In this document: piece by piece, positions 14,805 to 21,280 of the stretch | Numbering within the stretch: the first letter of the stretch is position 1 | Layout of the letters: each line of letters begins with the position of its first letter | NCBI GenBank assembly: GCA_951800155.1 | Contig: CATOJL010000007.1 | Location: 1-22,427, forward strand | Length of the DNA: 22,427 nt | Direction of reading: 5' to 3' | Source of the DNA: an uncultured Bacilli bacterium | GTDB taxonomy: Bacteria > Bacillota_I > Bacilli_A > RF39 > UBA660 | Notes under the pieces: model-generated | The model's input: the letters and a program-made list of their open reading frames with translations, nothing else | Databases searched by the model: none | What the model was told of the DNA's origin: nothing | Made by a program: the position numbers and the translations under genes

Positions 14805-15620
14805 ATGAAAAAAGAAAAAAATGTAGAGGAAATTTATGAATTATTAAGGAAAAGAAATGCAATACTCAAAACTAATTTTAAGAGAATGGGTATTTGTGGA
14901 GGAATGATTCCTTTCACCATTGCAAATTCCTCTTTTGGTATTTTTAGTATACCTTTTTTCTATTATGCATTATCTATTATGTATTCTGCGTGTAGTTATG
15001 ATTTTTTAGATAGGTATTTTATAAATTCCTTAGAATATACAGAATTTATAAATAAGTTTTCTATTTTATTTGAAGATTTAAAATATATGCTAGAGGGGAT
15101 AGAAATCAAAACTCCTCCTAAAATATTTGCCTCTTATTACTATTTAGTGCGAAATGGTTTTTTATCACAAGATCATACTTTTATGGCAAATAATATACCA
15201 GATTATAAATTTAATCATGCATCCTCTATTCCTGCAGGATATGGAGTTTGTAGAAATCTTGCCCCTTTTTTAACACAATTATTACAAAGTTTTTCTTATA
15301 AGAGTTATACAATACAGATGTTACTAGAGGAGCAAATGTTGTGTAAAATGACGGAAGAACAATTTTTACATGATAAGGATGAGGTATTTTTTGAGGGAAA
15401 TTATGGAGAATATAATCACGTAACAACTTTATTTGCAGATAAAAATAGATCCTATATTATGGATCCTATGTATGAAACATTTTATTTGATTTATGAGGAT
15501 TTTGTCTATCCATTTAGAAATGATAAGGAAGCGGTTTATACAGATTTAAAAACAGAGGATACTTACTATAAACATAGAAAAATTTCTAAAGTAGATTCTT
15601 CTGGTATTGAAGATTTTTAG
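14805..15620 (+). CDS. Transglutaminase-fold (Cys-His-Asp) membrane-associated protein, ends at an in-frame TAG
   Basis: The C-terminal half shows the spacing of the transglutaminase-like cysteine-protease fold: C149 in GYGVCRNLAPFLTQLL, H205 in YNHVTTLF, and D220 in YIMDP. This is the proposed catalytic triad; members hydrolyse or cross-link peptides, and the substrate here is unknown. Residues 29-63 are hydrophobic and may form one or two membrane segments or a hairpin. The 271-aa frame ends at TAG (15618-15620), but the same frame then stays open for 53 more codons of protein-like sequence to TAA at 15780-15782. So this is either a nonsense mutant or a shortened form. Codon use is AT-rich. 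Function is inferred from motif only. Confidence 0.7.
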   Translation: MKKEKNVEEIYELLRKRNAILKTNFKRMGICGGMIPFTIANSSFGIFSIPFFYYALSIMYSACSYDFLDRYFINSLEYTEFINKFSILFEDLKYMLEGIEIKTPPKIFASYYYLVRNGFLSQDHTFMANNIPDYKFNHASSIPAGYGVCRNLAPFLTQLLQSFSYKSYTIQMLLEEQMLCKMTEEQFLHDKDEVFFEGNYGEYNHVTTLFADKNRSYIMDPMYETFYLIYEDFVYPFRNDKEAVYTDLKTEDTYYKHRKISKVDSSGIEDF

Positions 15621-15782
15621 GAAATTGTAATAGAATATTTACAAGCTAAGGAAAACTGTTCTGATTGTATCCCTACTTTTGAAAAGTTTTATATAGAACA
15701 TAGAGATTTATATAAAGAATTGGCTTTTGATTCCTCACAATTATCCAAAGGTTATGAAAAAATCTTATCTTTATACAAATAA
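15621..15782 (+). pseudogene. In-frame continuation of the transglutaminase-like gene past its TAG
   Basis: Directly after the TAG, the same frame reads 53 amino acids without a stop: EIVIEYLQAKENCSDC, then FEKFYIEHRDLYKELAF, ending in SLYK. The residue mix is that of a helical protein segment and not of random AT-rich DNA. It has no start codon with a ribosome-binding site. It is probably the lost C-terminus of the upstream protein. A further possible continuation in another frame (15775-15819, NKEENGIELYNLKK, ended by TGA) may mark additional decay. Confidence 0.6.
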
Positions 15783-15854
15783 GGAAGAAAATGGGATAGA
15801 ATTATACAATTTAAAAAAATGAATTTATAGAATGAAATTTATTTTTTAAAGTAC

Positions 15855-15883
15855 AAGAAAAATGACAATCTGTCATTTTTCTT
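15855..15883. terminator. Bidirectional intrinsic terminator
   Basis: A perfect 13-bp stem (AAGAAAAATGACA with TGTCATTTTTCTT) and a three-base loop. The stem itself provides T runs on both strands. It separates the transglutaminase-like gene from the remnant that follows. Confidence 0.75.
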
Positions 15884-15910
15884 ATGAAACAATAAAGGAT
15901 TTTATATATA

Positions 15911-16086
15911 ATGAAAAAAGAAGGAATAGATTTTAAAATGATTCTTCCAGAAATCTATTCTTTTTATGATGAATGGATTGGATATATGGAATCTTCTATT
16001 GAGAGGTATGAATTATATTTTATAAACAAAAACAAGAAGCAGATATTTTGTGTAAACAAATGAAAAAACAATATATCTTCTTTTAG
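15911..16086 (+). pseudogene. Frameshifted small gene remnant
   Basis: From the ATG at 15911, with AAAGGA 11 bases upstream, the frame reads MKKEGIDFKMILPEIYSFYD, continues through about residue 37 (IERYELYF), and then degenerates into K/N-rich residues and a TGA. Shifting frame near 16012-16023 restores protein-like sequence, YKQKQEADILCKQMKKQYIFF, up to TAG at 16084-16086. A single-base deletion in an AT run explains this. The family is not recognised. It could be the tail of a relative of the upstream protein, since both are rich in F, Y and I with similar helices, but that is an impression. Confidence 0.5.
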
Positions 16087-16137
16087 AAAATAAAAATTTT
16101 GTGTAGAAAAAAGACACATGTTATCATGAACTATTCA

Positions 16138-16166
16138 TTGAAATTGCTTTTTTTTTGTTATATAAT
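16138..16166 (+). promoter_or_regulatory. Promoter of the SDR-prepilin pair
   Basis: TTGAAA (16138-16143), 17 bases, TATAAT (16161-16166). The predicted transcription start near 16173 falls at the beginning of GGGTGATGG, ten bases before the chosen start codon. Confidence 0.8.
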
Positions 16167-16182
16167 AAGAATGGGTGATGGT

Positions 16183-16935
16183 ATGAAAGCTTTGATAACG
16201 GGCGCTTCATCGGGAATAGGAGCAGATATGGCAAGAGTCCTAAGCGATATGGGAGTCGATTTAATTTTAGTAGCACGAAGAAAGACTCGTCTTGCAAAAC
16301 TAAAATCTGAATTAAAAACAGATGTTGAAGTAATTCCGATGGATATCTCATCTACCTTTAATTGTATGGACTTATACAACCAAGTGAAAGATAAAAATAT
16401 TGATATATTAATTAATAATGCAGGCTTTGGCATTTTTGGTGAATTTAGTGAAACTTCATTAGATAAAGAGTTAGACTTGATTGATACAAATATTAAGGGG
16501 GTTCATATTTTAACAAAATTATTTCTAAATGATTTTACAAAATTAAATCGGGGTTATATTTTAAATGTAGCATCCAGTGCGGCGTTTCAGGCTGGTCCAT
16601 TAATGTCATCTTACTATGCCTCTAAGGCATATGTACTTAGACTATCAGAGGCTATTTATGAAGAATTGAGGCAAATAAAGAGTAATGTTGGTATTTCTGT
16701 TTTGTGTCCAGGTCCAGTAGATACTGAGTTTAATAAAGTGGCAAAGGTTAATTTTGCTATAAAGCCTTTAGAAAGTAGAAAAGTTGCTGAATATGCAATA
16801 AAAAAAATGTTTAAAAAGGAGCTTGTTATTATTCCGGGTATTGGAATGAAATTTGCTTATTATGGTACGAAATTCGCACCTAAAAAGCTGTTACTTAGAA
16901 TAGATTATCGTATACAAACAAAGAAGGAAGGATAG
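16183..16935 (+). CDS. Short-chain dehydrogenase/reductase
   Basis: This is a classical SDR. TGASSGIG (6-13) is the dinucleotide-binding loop, NNAG is at 78-81, and the catalytic residues are S131, Y144 and K148 (SSYYASK). CPGPVDTEF follows at 175-183. R32-R33 after strand 2 suggest NADP(H) over NAD(H). The 250-aa length is normal. The substrate cannot be told from sequence. The start is placed at 16183, because the predicted transcript begins about ten bases upstream; the open frame further upstream cannot be transcribed from that promoter. A prepilin-like gene begins one base after the stop, so the two are probably cotranscribed. Confidence 0.9.
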   Translation: MKALITGASSGIGADMARVLSDMGVDLILVARRKTRLAKLKSELKTDVEVIPMDISSTFNCMDLYNQVKDKNIDILINNAGFGIFGEFSETSLDKELDLIDTNIKGVHILTKLFLNDFTKLNRGYILNVASSAAFQAGPLMSSYYASKAYVLRLSEAIYEELRQIKSNVGISVLCPGPVDTEFNKVAKVNFAIKPLESRKVAEYAIKKMFKKELVIIPGIGMKFAYYGTKFAPKKLLLRIDYRIQTKKEG

Positions 16936-16936
16936 T

Positions 16937-17443
16937 ATGAAGAAATTAAATGAAAATGGTTTGACTCTAGTGGAACTTATGGCAGTCATTGCTGTATTAG
17001 CAGTTCTTGCGGTACTTGTAACACCAAACATTATAGGTGCTATTAAAAAGGCACGTGGTGGAACAGAAGATGCACAAATAGATACAATTTTATCTGCGGC
17101 TAAAAATTGGACAGCCGATGAGCTAGATAAGAAACATTGCTTATTATGTATACCTGATGAATCACAAATTCGGGATGAAGCATATTGCAATAACTATGGT
17201 GGAGAAGGATGTTTAGATTTATCTGTTTGTTTAACAACAGGAAATATAGCATGTAGAGATAATCGTTATAGCGAAAAGACAAGAAATGTTACTATAGGGG
17301 AATTACAAAATGGATATTTGGATGAGGATTTAAAGAATCCAAAGACAGATAAGAATTATAGTGTAGATAGTTATGTTCGTATTACTTTAAATTCTTCTAC
17401 ACAACAATATGAATATGAATTTATAGATATTGAAACTGAATAA
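16937..17443 (+). CDS. Type IV prepilin-like (pseudopilin) protein with six cysteines
   Basis: The N-terminus has the prepilin signature: short basic leader MKKLNENG, cleavage expected between G8 and L9, then LTLVELMAVIAVLAVLAVLV with glutamate at mature position 5 (E13). The hydrophobic helix is at about 9-29. The remaining 140 residues form the soluble domain with C68, C71, C84, C92, C98 and C106, so up to three disulfides or a metal site are possible. Pilins of this class build type IV pili, competence pseudopili or type II secretion pseudopili; no assembly ATPase, membrane platform or prepilin peptidase gene is nearby. The ribosome-binding site GAAGGAAGG lies in the end of the SDR gene. 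Confidence 0.85.
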   Translation: MKKLNENGLTLVELMAVIAVLAVLAVLVTPNIIGAIKKARGGTEDAQIDTILSAAKNWTADELDKKHCLLCIPDESQIRDEAYCNNYGGEGCLDLSVCLTTGNIACRDNRYSEKTRNVTIGELQNGYLDEDLKNPKTDKNYSVDSYVRITLNSSTQQYEYEFIDIETE

Positions 17444-17458
17444 AATTTATGTTATAAT
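17430..17458 (+). promoter_or_regulatory. Promoter of tRNA-Trp
   Basis: TTGAAA (17430-17435), 17 bases, TATAAT (17453-17458), overlapping the last codons of the prepilin gene. A hairpin GTGCAT-GTAG-ATGCAC (17463-17478) lies between the expected transcription start and the tRNA. Confidence 0.82.
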
Positions 17459-17482
17459 ATTCGTGCATGTAGATGCACTTAT

Positions 17483-17556
17483 AGGGGTATAGTTCAATGG
17501 TAGAATAACGGTCTCCAAAACCGCTGATGTGGGTTCAACTCCTGCTACCCCTGCCA
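17483..17556 (+). tRNA. trnW: tRNA-Trp (anticodon CCA)
   Basis: The acceptor arm AGGGGTA (17483-17489) pairs with TACCCCT (17546-17552), followed by G73 and a gene-encoded CCA (17554-17556). The anticodon CCA is at 17515-17517 in loop CTCCAAA. The T loop is TTCAACT. The top pair of the anticodon stem is an A-C mismatch (17508 with 17524), which is unusual. It reads TGG only, consistent with TGA not being used for Trp. Confidence 0.95.
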
Positions 17557-17628
17557 TGTGAACATAACACGAACTTTTACTACTTTGTAGGTGGGTTTGC
17601 TGTTAATATAAAGCTTGAGAAATCAAGT

Positions 17629-17661
17629 AAAAACGACTAGTTGAAAAATTAGTCGTTTTTT
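17629..17661 (+). terminator. Terminator of tRNA-Trp
   Basis: A 14-bp stem (17629-17642 with 17647-17660, one G-T pair) with a GAAA tetraloop, and a T run built into its 3' arm. A second small hairpin with a GAAA loop, CTTGA-GAAA-TCAAG, precedes it at 17614-17627. Confidence 0.88.
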
Positions 17662-17787
17662 AAATTATATTTTATTTTGTATTAATAATTATAAAAATTA
17701 CTATGTTATATTAATTCTAGGTGTTAATAATTAATATTACAGAAACTAAAAAAATATTGTACAAATATAATATAAAATATTAACACA

Positions 17788-17813
17788 TGGTATAGTGGCA
17801 TAGGACAATTCCA
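17788..17813 (+). repeat. Left copy of the 26-bp island repeat
   Basis: TGG, T, then ATAGTGGCATAGGAC, then A and ATTCCA. The right copy at 21888-21913 differs at only two positions and has the same orientation. It lies 231 bases beyond the tRNA and 38 bases beyond the stop of the repressor gene. The spacer 17662-17851 is otherwise AT-rich DNA with no gene. The pair could be attachment sites, but that is unproven. Confidence 0.75.
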
Positions 17814-17851
17814 TATTTAAGAATAGTTAAGTTAATATTAGAATGTATAAA

Positions 17852-18181
17852 CTATTTTTCATTTAGTCCATCTATGTAGCCCTCTACTTTTGATTTATAG
17901 TTGGGCGATAATTTGTTAATTTTATTCAAAAGGATAAAATCACTATCACTAATATTGTTTGGTTTAATATCATTGATAGGAATATCAAACTTAGTCCTAC
18001 AAAGCAAATAATCAATAGAAGTATTATAATAATCTGCTAACTTGATAAGCATATCTGAACTAGGAAATACACGACCTGTTTCATAAGAAGAAACAGTTTC
18101 TTGAGTTATATTCAAGTCCATAGCAACTTTAGTCTGTAATAAGTCTTTTGAGTTTCTTATTTGTTTGAGATTATTTTTCAT
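17852..18181 (-). CDS. XRE-family transcriptional repressor
   Basis: The 109-aa protein has an N-terminal helix-turn-helix of the Cro/CI-XRE type: LKQIRNSKDLLQTKVAMDL, then ITQETVSSYETGRVFPSSDML, and KLADYYNTSIDYLLCR, all at the family spacing. A short C-terminal part ends in YKSKVEGYIDGLNEK and may mediate dimerisation. There is no LexA-type self-cleavage domain. The start is placed at 18181 after GGGAGG; an ATG five codons upstream overlaps that site. It is divergent from the island genes, with two operator-like sites in the intergenic region, as in phage and mobile-element switches. Confidence 0.9.
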   Translation of the reverse strand: MKNNLKQIRNSKDLLQTKVAMDLNITQETVSSYETGRVFPSSDMLIKLADYYNTSIDYLLCRTKFDIPINDIKPNNISDSDFILLNKINKLSPNYKSKVEGYIDGLNEK

Positions 18182-18224
18182 GTTATTTCCTCCCATATAT
18201 AATTTTACTTATATTTAATATGAG

Positions 18225-18241
18225 TTATAGCGAGATTACGC
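18225..18241. promoter_or_regulatory. Operator-like site 1 (TTATAGC-N6-ACGC)
   Basis: TTATAGC (18225-18231), six bases, ACGC (18238-18241). The same 17-base pattern occurs inverted at 18271-18287. A separate perfect palindrome, GCATAT-TT-ATATGC, adjoins at 18240-18253. Probably a binding site of the neighbouring XRE protein; this is inferred from position and symmetry. Confidence 0.55.
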
Positions 18242-18259
18242 ATATTTATATGCTCGATA

Positions 18260-18288
18260 TTGTATATTTAGCGTTTCTATGCTATAAT
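18260..18288 (+). promoter_or_regulatory. Rightward promoter of the island
   Basis: TTGTAT (18260-18265), 17 bases, TATAAT (18283-18288), followed by AGGAGGAG and the ATG at 18314. Operator-like site 2 covers the -10 box, so repressor binding would block this promoter. Confidence 0.75.
18271..18287. promoter_or_regulatory. Operator-like site 2 (inverted copy, over the -10 box)
   Basis: Read on the minus strand: TTATAGC, six bases, ACGC. It matches site 1 at all 11 fixed positions. It has partial internal dyad symmetry (TAGC-N8-GCTA), as expected for a dimeric XRE repressor. Confidence 0.55.
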
Positions 18289-18313
18289 ATTGGAGTATAG
18301 GAGGAGTAAATTT

Positions 18314-18607
18314 ATGAAAGAAGAAATTTTAAAAAAAGGCGCAGCGAATTGGTTTCATGGAATTGGAAGTAAGGGTGGACATTTAATTTTAACAAATGAA
18401 ACACTTTATTTTGAAGGACATAGAGTTAATGCTGGAAAAAAAGAATTTGAAGTTGAATTAGAAAATATCAAGTCTGTAGAAGCAGGTGGCTTTTTATCTA
18501 ATAATTTAACAATTATAACTAATACTGAAAAAGAAGTTTTTGCAGTTACAGGGAAAAAGAACTGGGTTACTGCAATCAATGATGCAATTAAAAACTTGGA
18601 GGGATAA
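18314..18607 (+). CDS. GRAM/PH-like domain protein (97 aa)
   Basis: The start is at 18314, eight bases after AGGAGGAG; an upstream in-frame ATG at 18290 lies at the -10 box and is rejected. The whole protein looks like one GRAM or bacterial PH-like domain: GGHLILTNETLYFEGHRVN, then FEVELENIKSVEAGGFLSNN, then LTIITNTEKEVFAVTGKKNWV and a C-terminal helix. Such domains often bind lipids or partner proteins at the membrane. Function in this context is unknown. It is the first gene of the rightward series, and the next gene, two bases away, also has a PH-like N-terminus, so the two may act together. Confidence 0.7.
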   Translation: MKEEILKKGAANWFHGIGSKGGHLILTNETLYFEGHRVNAGKKEFEVELENIKSVEAGGFLSNNLTIITNTEKEVFAVTGKKNWVTAINDAIKNLEG

Positions 18608-18609
18608 AT

Positions 18610-19401
18610 ATGAGAAAGTTAAATGCTACCTTATTAAATGAAGGTAACAAAGAGGAAGCCATACTAAAAATCAAGGATGATAGTTTTGCAATAAATACAA
18701 TCGACCAACTTATTAAAATTCCCTACTCTAATGTCAAAGGTTATAATTATGATGAGTCAAACGGAGTATTATCTATTGTTAGATTTGGTGGTAGTCTCAT
18801 AGAACTTAATATTGTAAAGGATAAACAACTTTTAGAGTTATTGAATAGTATTACTAGTCAAAACAAAAGCGATTCTAACGAAAGCATACCTACCTATGAA
18901 AGTAATAGTCCAAAAGAAAATGAAAGAAAATTAGAGAGGAATGCAACAATTAGAGATACAGATAGTAAAATAACAGAAGTAAAACAAAATAATGAAAATA
19001 AGAAAGAATCTACTAATAATGATGGTATCATAGGTGTAATTGCAGTAATAGTTATTATTGTTGTAGTATTTTGGGGAATTAGCAAAACAGGAGTTTTTAA
19101 TAGTTTTAATAGGTCGCCAGTTGGCACTTGGCATAATGAAGGTGGTACTGTTATAAAAATTAATAAAGATGGTTCATGTGAAGTCGCATTTTCGGAAAAA
19201 GATGATTATATTAAAAAATTAAAGAAAAAATATGACTGGGGCGAGGTTAAAGTATTAAAATGTGAATGGAAAAAAGATTTTAATGATGAAAATAAAGCTT
19301 CTGTATCAGTATTAATGAAATATGGAGAAATGGAATTTAGCGATACTTTAATAAACACTTGGGTACATTCAAATGATTGGGGAGGCTTTAAAAGAAAATA
19401 A
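18610..19401 (+). CDS. PH-like single-pass membrane protein (263 aa)
   Basis: Residues 1-80 resemble a PH/GRAM-like beta domain (FAINTIDQLIKIPYSNVKGY, then GGSLIELNIVKD and a helix). A charged N/K/E-rich linker (about 83-137) and a single hydrophobic segment (139-157, with IIGVIAVIVIIVVVFWG) follow. The C-terminal domain (about 168-263) begins SPVGTWHNEGGTVIKINKDG, a beta-rich GTW-type start, and ends in VHSNDWGGFKRK. The likely arrangement is N-terminus inside and C-terminus outside, suggesting a sensor or anchor. GGAGGG in the end of the previous gene serves as the ribosome-binding site. The family is not recognised. Confidence 0.7.
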   Translation: MRKLNATLLNEGNKEEAILKIKDDSFAINTIDQLIKIPYSNVKGYNYDESNGVLSIVRFGGSLIELNIVKDKQLLELLNSITSQNKSDSNESIPTYESNSPKENERKLERNATIRDTDSKITEVKQNNENKKESTNNDGIIGVIAVIVIIVVVFWGISKTGVFNSFNRSPVGTWHNEGGTVIKINKDGSCEVAFSEKDDYIKKLKKKYDWGEVKVLKCEWKKDFNDENKASVSVLMKYGEMEFSDTLINTWVHSNDWGGFKRK

Positions 19402-19405
19402 TTTT

Positions 19406-19606
19406 ATGAAACAATTTGAATATTTAACAAGGTATATTGAGGTTGGAATATTTAACAATGATATTACTAATGAAAAATATCAGGAAACAATTTTAAATAA
19501 TCTAAATGAATTAGGCAATTATGGATGGGAGTTAGTAAACTGTACACCCATAACTTCCCATTTAGGAGCATACACGTTGATTATGTTTTTTAAAAGAGAA
19601 AAGTAA
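19406..19606 (+). CDS. DUF4177-like small protein (66 aa)
   Basis: The product starts at 19406 (MKQFEYLTRYIEVGIF) and carries LNELGNYGWELVNCTPI and a C-terminal YTLIMFFKRE, which is the pattern of DUF4177-type proteins. Their biochemical role is unknown. No strong Shine-Dalgarno site is visible; translation is probably coupled to the gene that ends four bases upstream. An ATG at 19373 in the same frame is less likely, since its residues do not fit the family. Confidence 0.7.
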   Translation: MKQFEYLTRYIEVGIFNNDITNEKYQETILNNLNELGNYGWELVNCTPITSHLGAYTLIMFFKREK

Positions 19607-19614
19607 ATTTATAT

Positions 19615-19656
19615 AAAAAGTCTTACTGTCTTACTTGGATAATAGGGCTTTTTATT
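19615..19656 (+). terminator. Intrinsic terminator after the DUF4177-like gene
   Basis: AAAAAGTCTTA (19615-19625) pairs with TAGGGCTTTTT (19643-19653), 11 pairs including two G-T, with T-rich sequence after it. It splits the island into an upstream PH-like unit and a downstream ssb unit. Confidence 0.65.
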
Positions 19657-19703
19657 TTGTGTTAAAACTTATAAACATGATTATGGTATTTTATTATTAG
19701 ATG

Positions 19704-19724
19704 CTAGTAATGTCCAACTACTAG
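19704..19724. promoter_or_regulatory. Inverted repeat before the ssb unit
   Basis: CTAGTA (19704-19709) and TACTAG (19719-19724) are inverted around nine bases. TGCTAG also recurs on both sides (19702-19707 and 19727-19732). It lies about 25-45 bases before the ssb start and could be an operator or leader hairpin. No clear promoter was identified between 19657 and 19746. Confidence 0.4.
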
Positions 19725-19746
19725 TATGCTAGAAAGAAGGTAAAAA

Positions 19747-20061
19747 ATGATGAACAATGTTGTGCTTATTGGCAGAATAAACAACGATATTGAAAAAATG
19801 GAAAACGAGGAAAGGACTACATATAGTTTAATGTTAAAAGTTATGCGTAATTTTAAAAATGCAAATGGAGAATATGATACTGATTATATTCCTATTGAAT
19901 TAACAAGTTATGTTGGAAGTAATACTTTTGAATATTGTAAAAAGAATGACCTAATAGGAATTAAAGGAAGAATCGAAAGTATAGAAGATAGTGCAATTCG
20001 TGTAATCGCAGATAGAGTAACATTTTTATCAAGTAGTCAAAAACTAGCAACTCAAAGTTAG
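19747..20061 (+). CDS. ssb: Short single-stranded DNA-binding protein
   Basis: The protein begins MMNNVVLIGRINNDIE, the standard start of the bacterial SSB OB-fold, with YIPIELTSYVGSNTFEYCKKND and IGIKGRIES later. SSB coats single-stranded DNA during replication and repair. At 104 aa it ends right after the OB-fold: the flexible linker and acidic C-terminal tip that recruit partner proteins are missing, and the end is SSSQKLATQS. That points to a phage- or plasmid-type accessory SSB. AAGAAGG is six bases before the first ATG; the second ATG (19750) is possible. Confidence 0.85.
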   Translation: MMNNVVLIGRINNDIEKMENEERTTYSLMLKVMRNFKNANGEYDTDYIPIELTSYVGSNTFEYCKKNDLIGIKGRIESIEDSAIRVIADRVTFLSSSQKLATQS

Positions 20062-20077
20062 AAAGGAATAATATCTT

Positions 20078-21265
20078 ATGCAAATTAAAATTCACAGAGG
20101 TATTAACCAAATTGGGGGTTGTGTAACTGAAATTAAAACTAAAAGTACTAGAATACTTATTGATATAGGCTCTAATCTTCCAAATAGTACAAGTAAAGTA
20201 AAAGTGAATGTCGCTAAGATTAGTAAAAAATGTGATGCTGTGTTTATAACCCATTATCATTTAGACCATATCGGCGAATATATGCAAGTTAAGAAAGAAG
20301 TCCCTATTTATATTGGAGAACAAGCAAAAGAGATATTTACTATTTATCAAAAGAAAATGCAAGAACCTAAAGTTGCAGAAGTAACACAGGAGCATATTGA
20401 TAGATTAGAAACTTTTAAAACATTTGAACAAGATGTACCTTTAAAAATTGGAGATATGACTTTAACACCGATTCGAGTAAACCATTCGGCTTTTGATAGT
20501 TATATGTTTCTTATAGAAGCAGAAGGCAAAAAAGTTTTGCATACTGGAGATTTTAGAACACACGGTCCTAGTGAGAATGCAATACCTAAAGCACTTAAAG
20601 AAATAGGAAAAGTAGATGTTCTTATTTGTGAACATACTACCCTTTCAAGACTTGATGAGGTTTTTATGTCTGAATTAATGCTACAGAAAGAAGCAGTTGA
20701 CCTAATAAAGAATAATAAGTATGTATTTATAATGTGTGCCTCTACGAATATTGATAGAATTGCCTCTTTTTACCACGCAAACGAAGAAGCAGGAAAGAAA
20801 TTATTTATATGTGATGTCTACCAAAAGGAGATACTTGATTATGTAACAAAGACTAGCAAAAAATATAAAGATTATTACAACTTTTCAAATGTTAAAAGTT
20901 TTGATAAAAAGTTTTATCAAGAAATGTTGGATAATGGTTTTTGTATGCTAGTACGAAGTAATTACTTTTCAAAGAGGTTTATTAACAGTCCTAACTTCAA
21001 GGATAATATATTTATCTATTCTCAATGGCTAGGATATTTGCAAGGATCTACTGCTGATGAAAGTATTGTTAAGTTTGTTCCAAAAGATTACCACTACTTA
21101 CACACCAGTGGACACGCAACTAAAGAAGGTATTACAAAATTCTGTAATATTGTTAAGCCTAATGTAATTATACCTATACACGGAGAGAACTCACACGATT
21201 TTGAAAAGTTAAATCTACCTTATAGGACTAAACATTTAAGAAATAAAAAGTCTTATAATATATAG
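20078..21265 (+). CDS. RNase J-like beta-CASP metallo-hydrolase
   Basis: The protein is a metallo-beta-lactamase fold nuclease. H59, H61, D63 and H64 (THYHLDH), H136 (NHSAFDS) and D158 (HTGDFRT) are the metal ligands. FIMCASTNIDRIASF (218-232) matches the beta-CASP insertion, and TSGHATKEG (343-351) and IPIHGE (365-370) match the late motifs of RNase J. Such enzymes cut or trim RNA, some also DNA. At 395 aa it is shorter than RNase J (about 550), lacking the C-terminal domain. It lies between ssb and a ClpP gene. Substrate is unknown. AGAAAGGA precedes the start. Confidence 0.88.
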   Translation: MQIKIHRGINQIGGCVTEIKTKSTRILIDIGSNLPNSTSKVKVNVAKISKKCDAVFITHYHLDHIGEYMQVKKEVPIYIGEQAKEIFTIYQKKMQEPKVAEVTQEHIDRLETFKTFEQDVPLKIGDMTLTPIRVNHSAFDSYMFLIEAEGKKVLHTGDFRTHGPSENAIPKALKEIGKVDVLICEHTTLSRLDEVFMSELMLQKEAVDLIKNNKYVFIMCASTNIDRIASFYHANEEAGKKLFICDVYQKEILDYVTKTSKKYKDYYNFSNVKSFDKKFYQEMLDNGFCMLVRSNYFSKRFINSPNFKDNIFIYSQWLGYLQGSTADESIVKFVPKDYHYLHTSGHATKEGITKFCNIVKPNVIIPIHGENSHDFEKLNLPYRTKHLRNKKSYNI

Positions 21266-21280
21266 AAAGGAATTAAGAAT

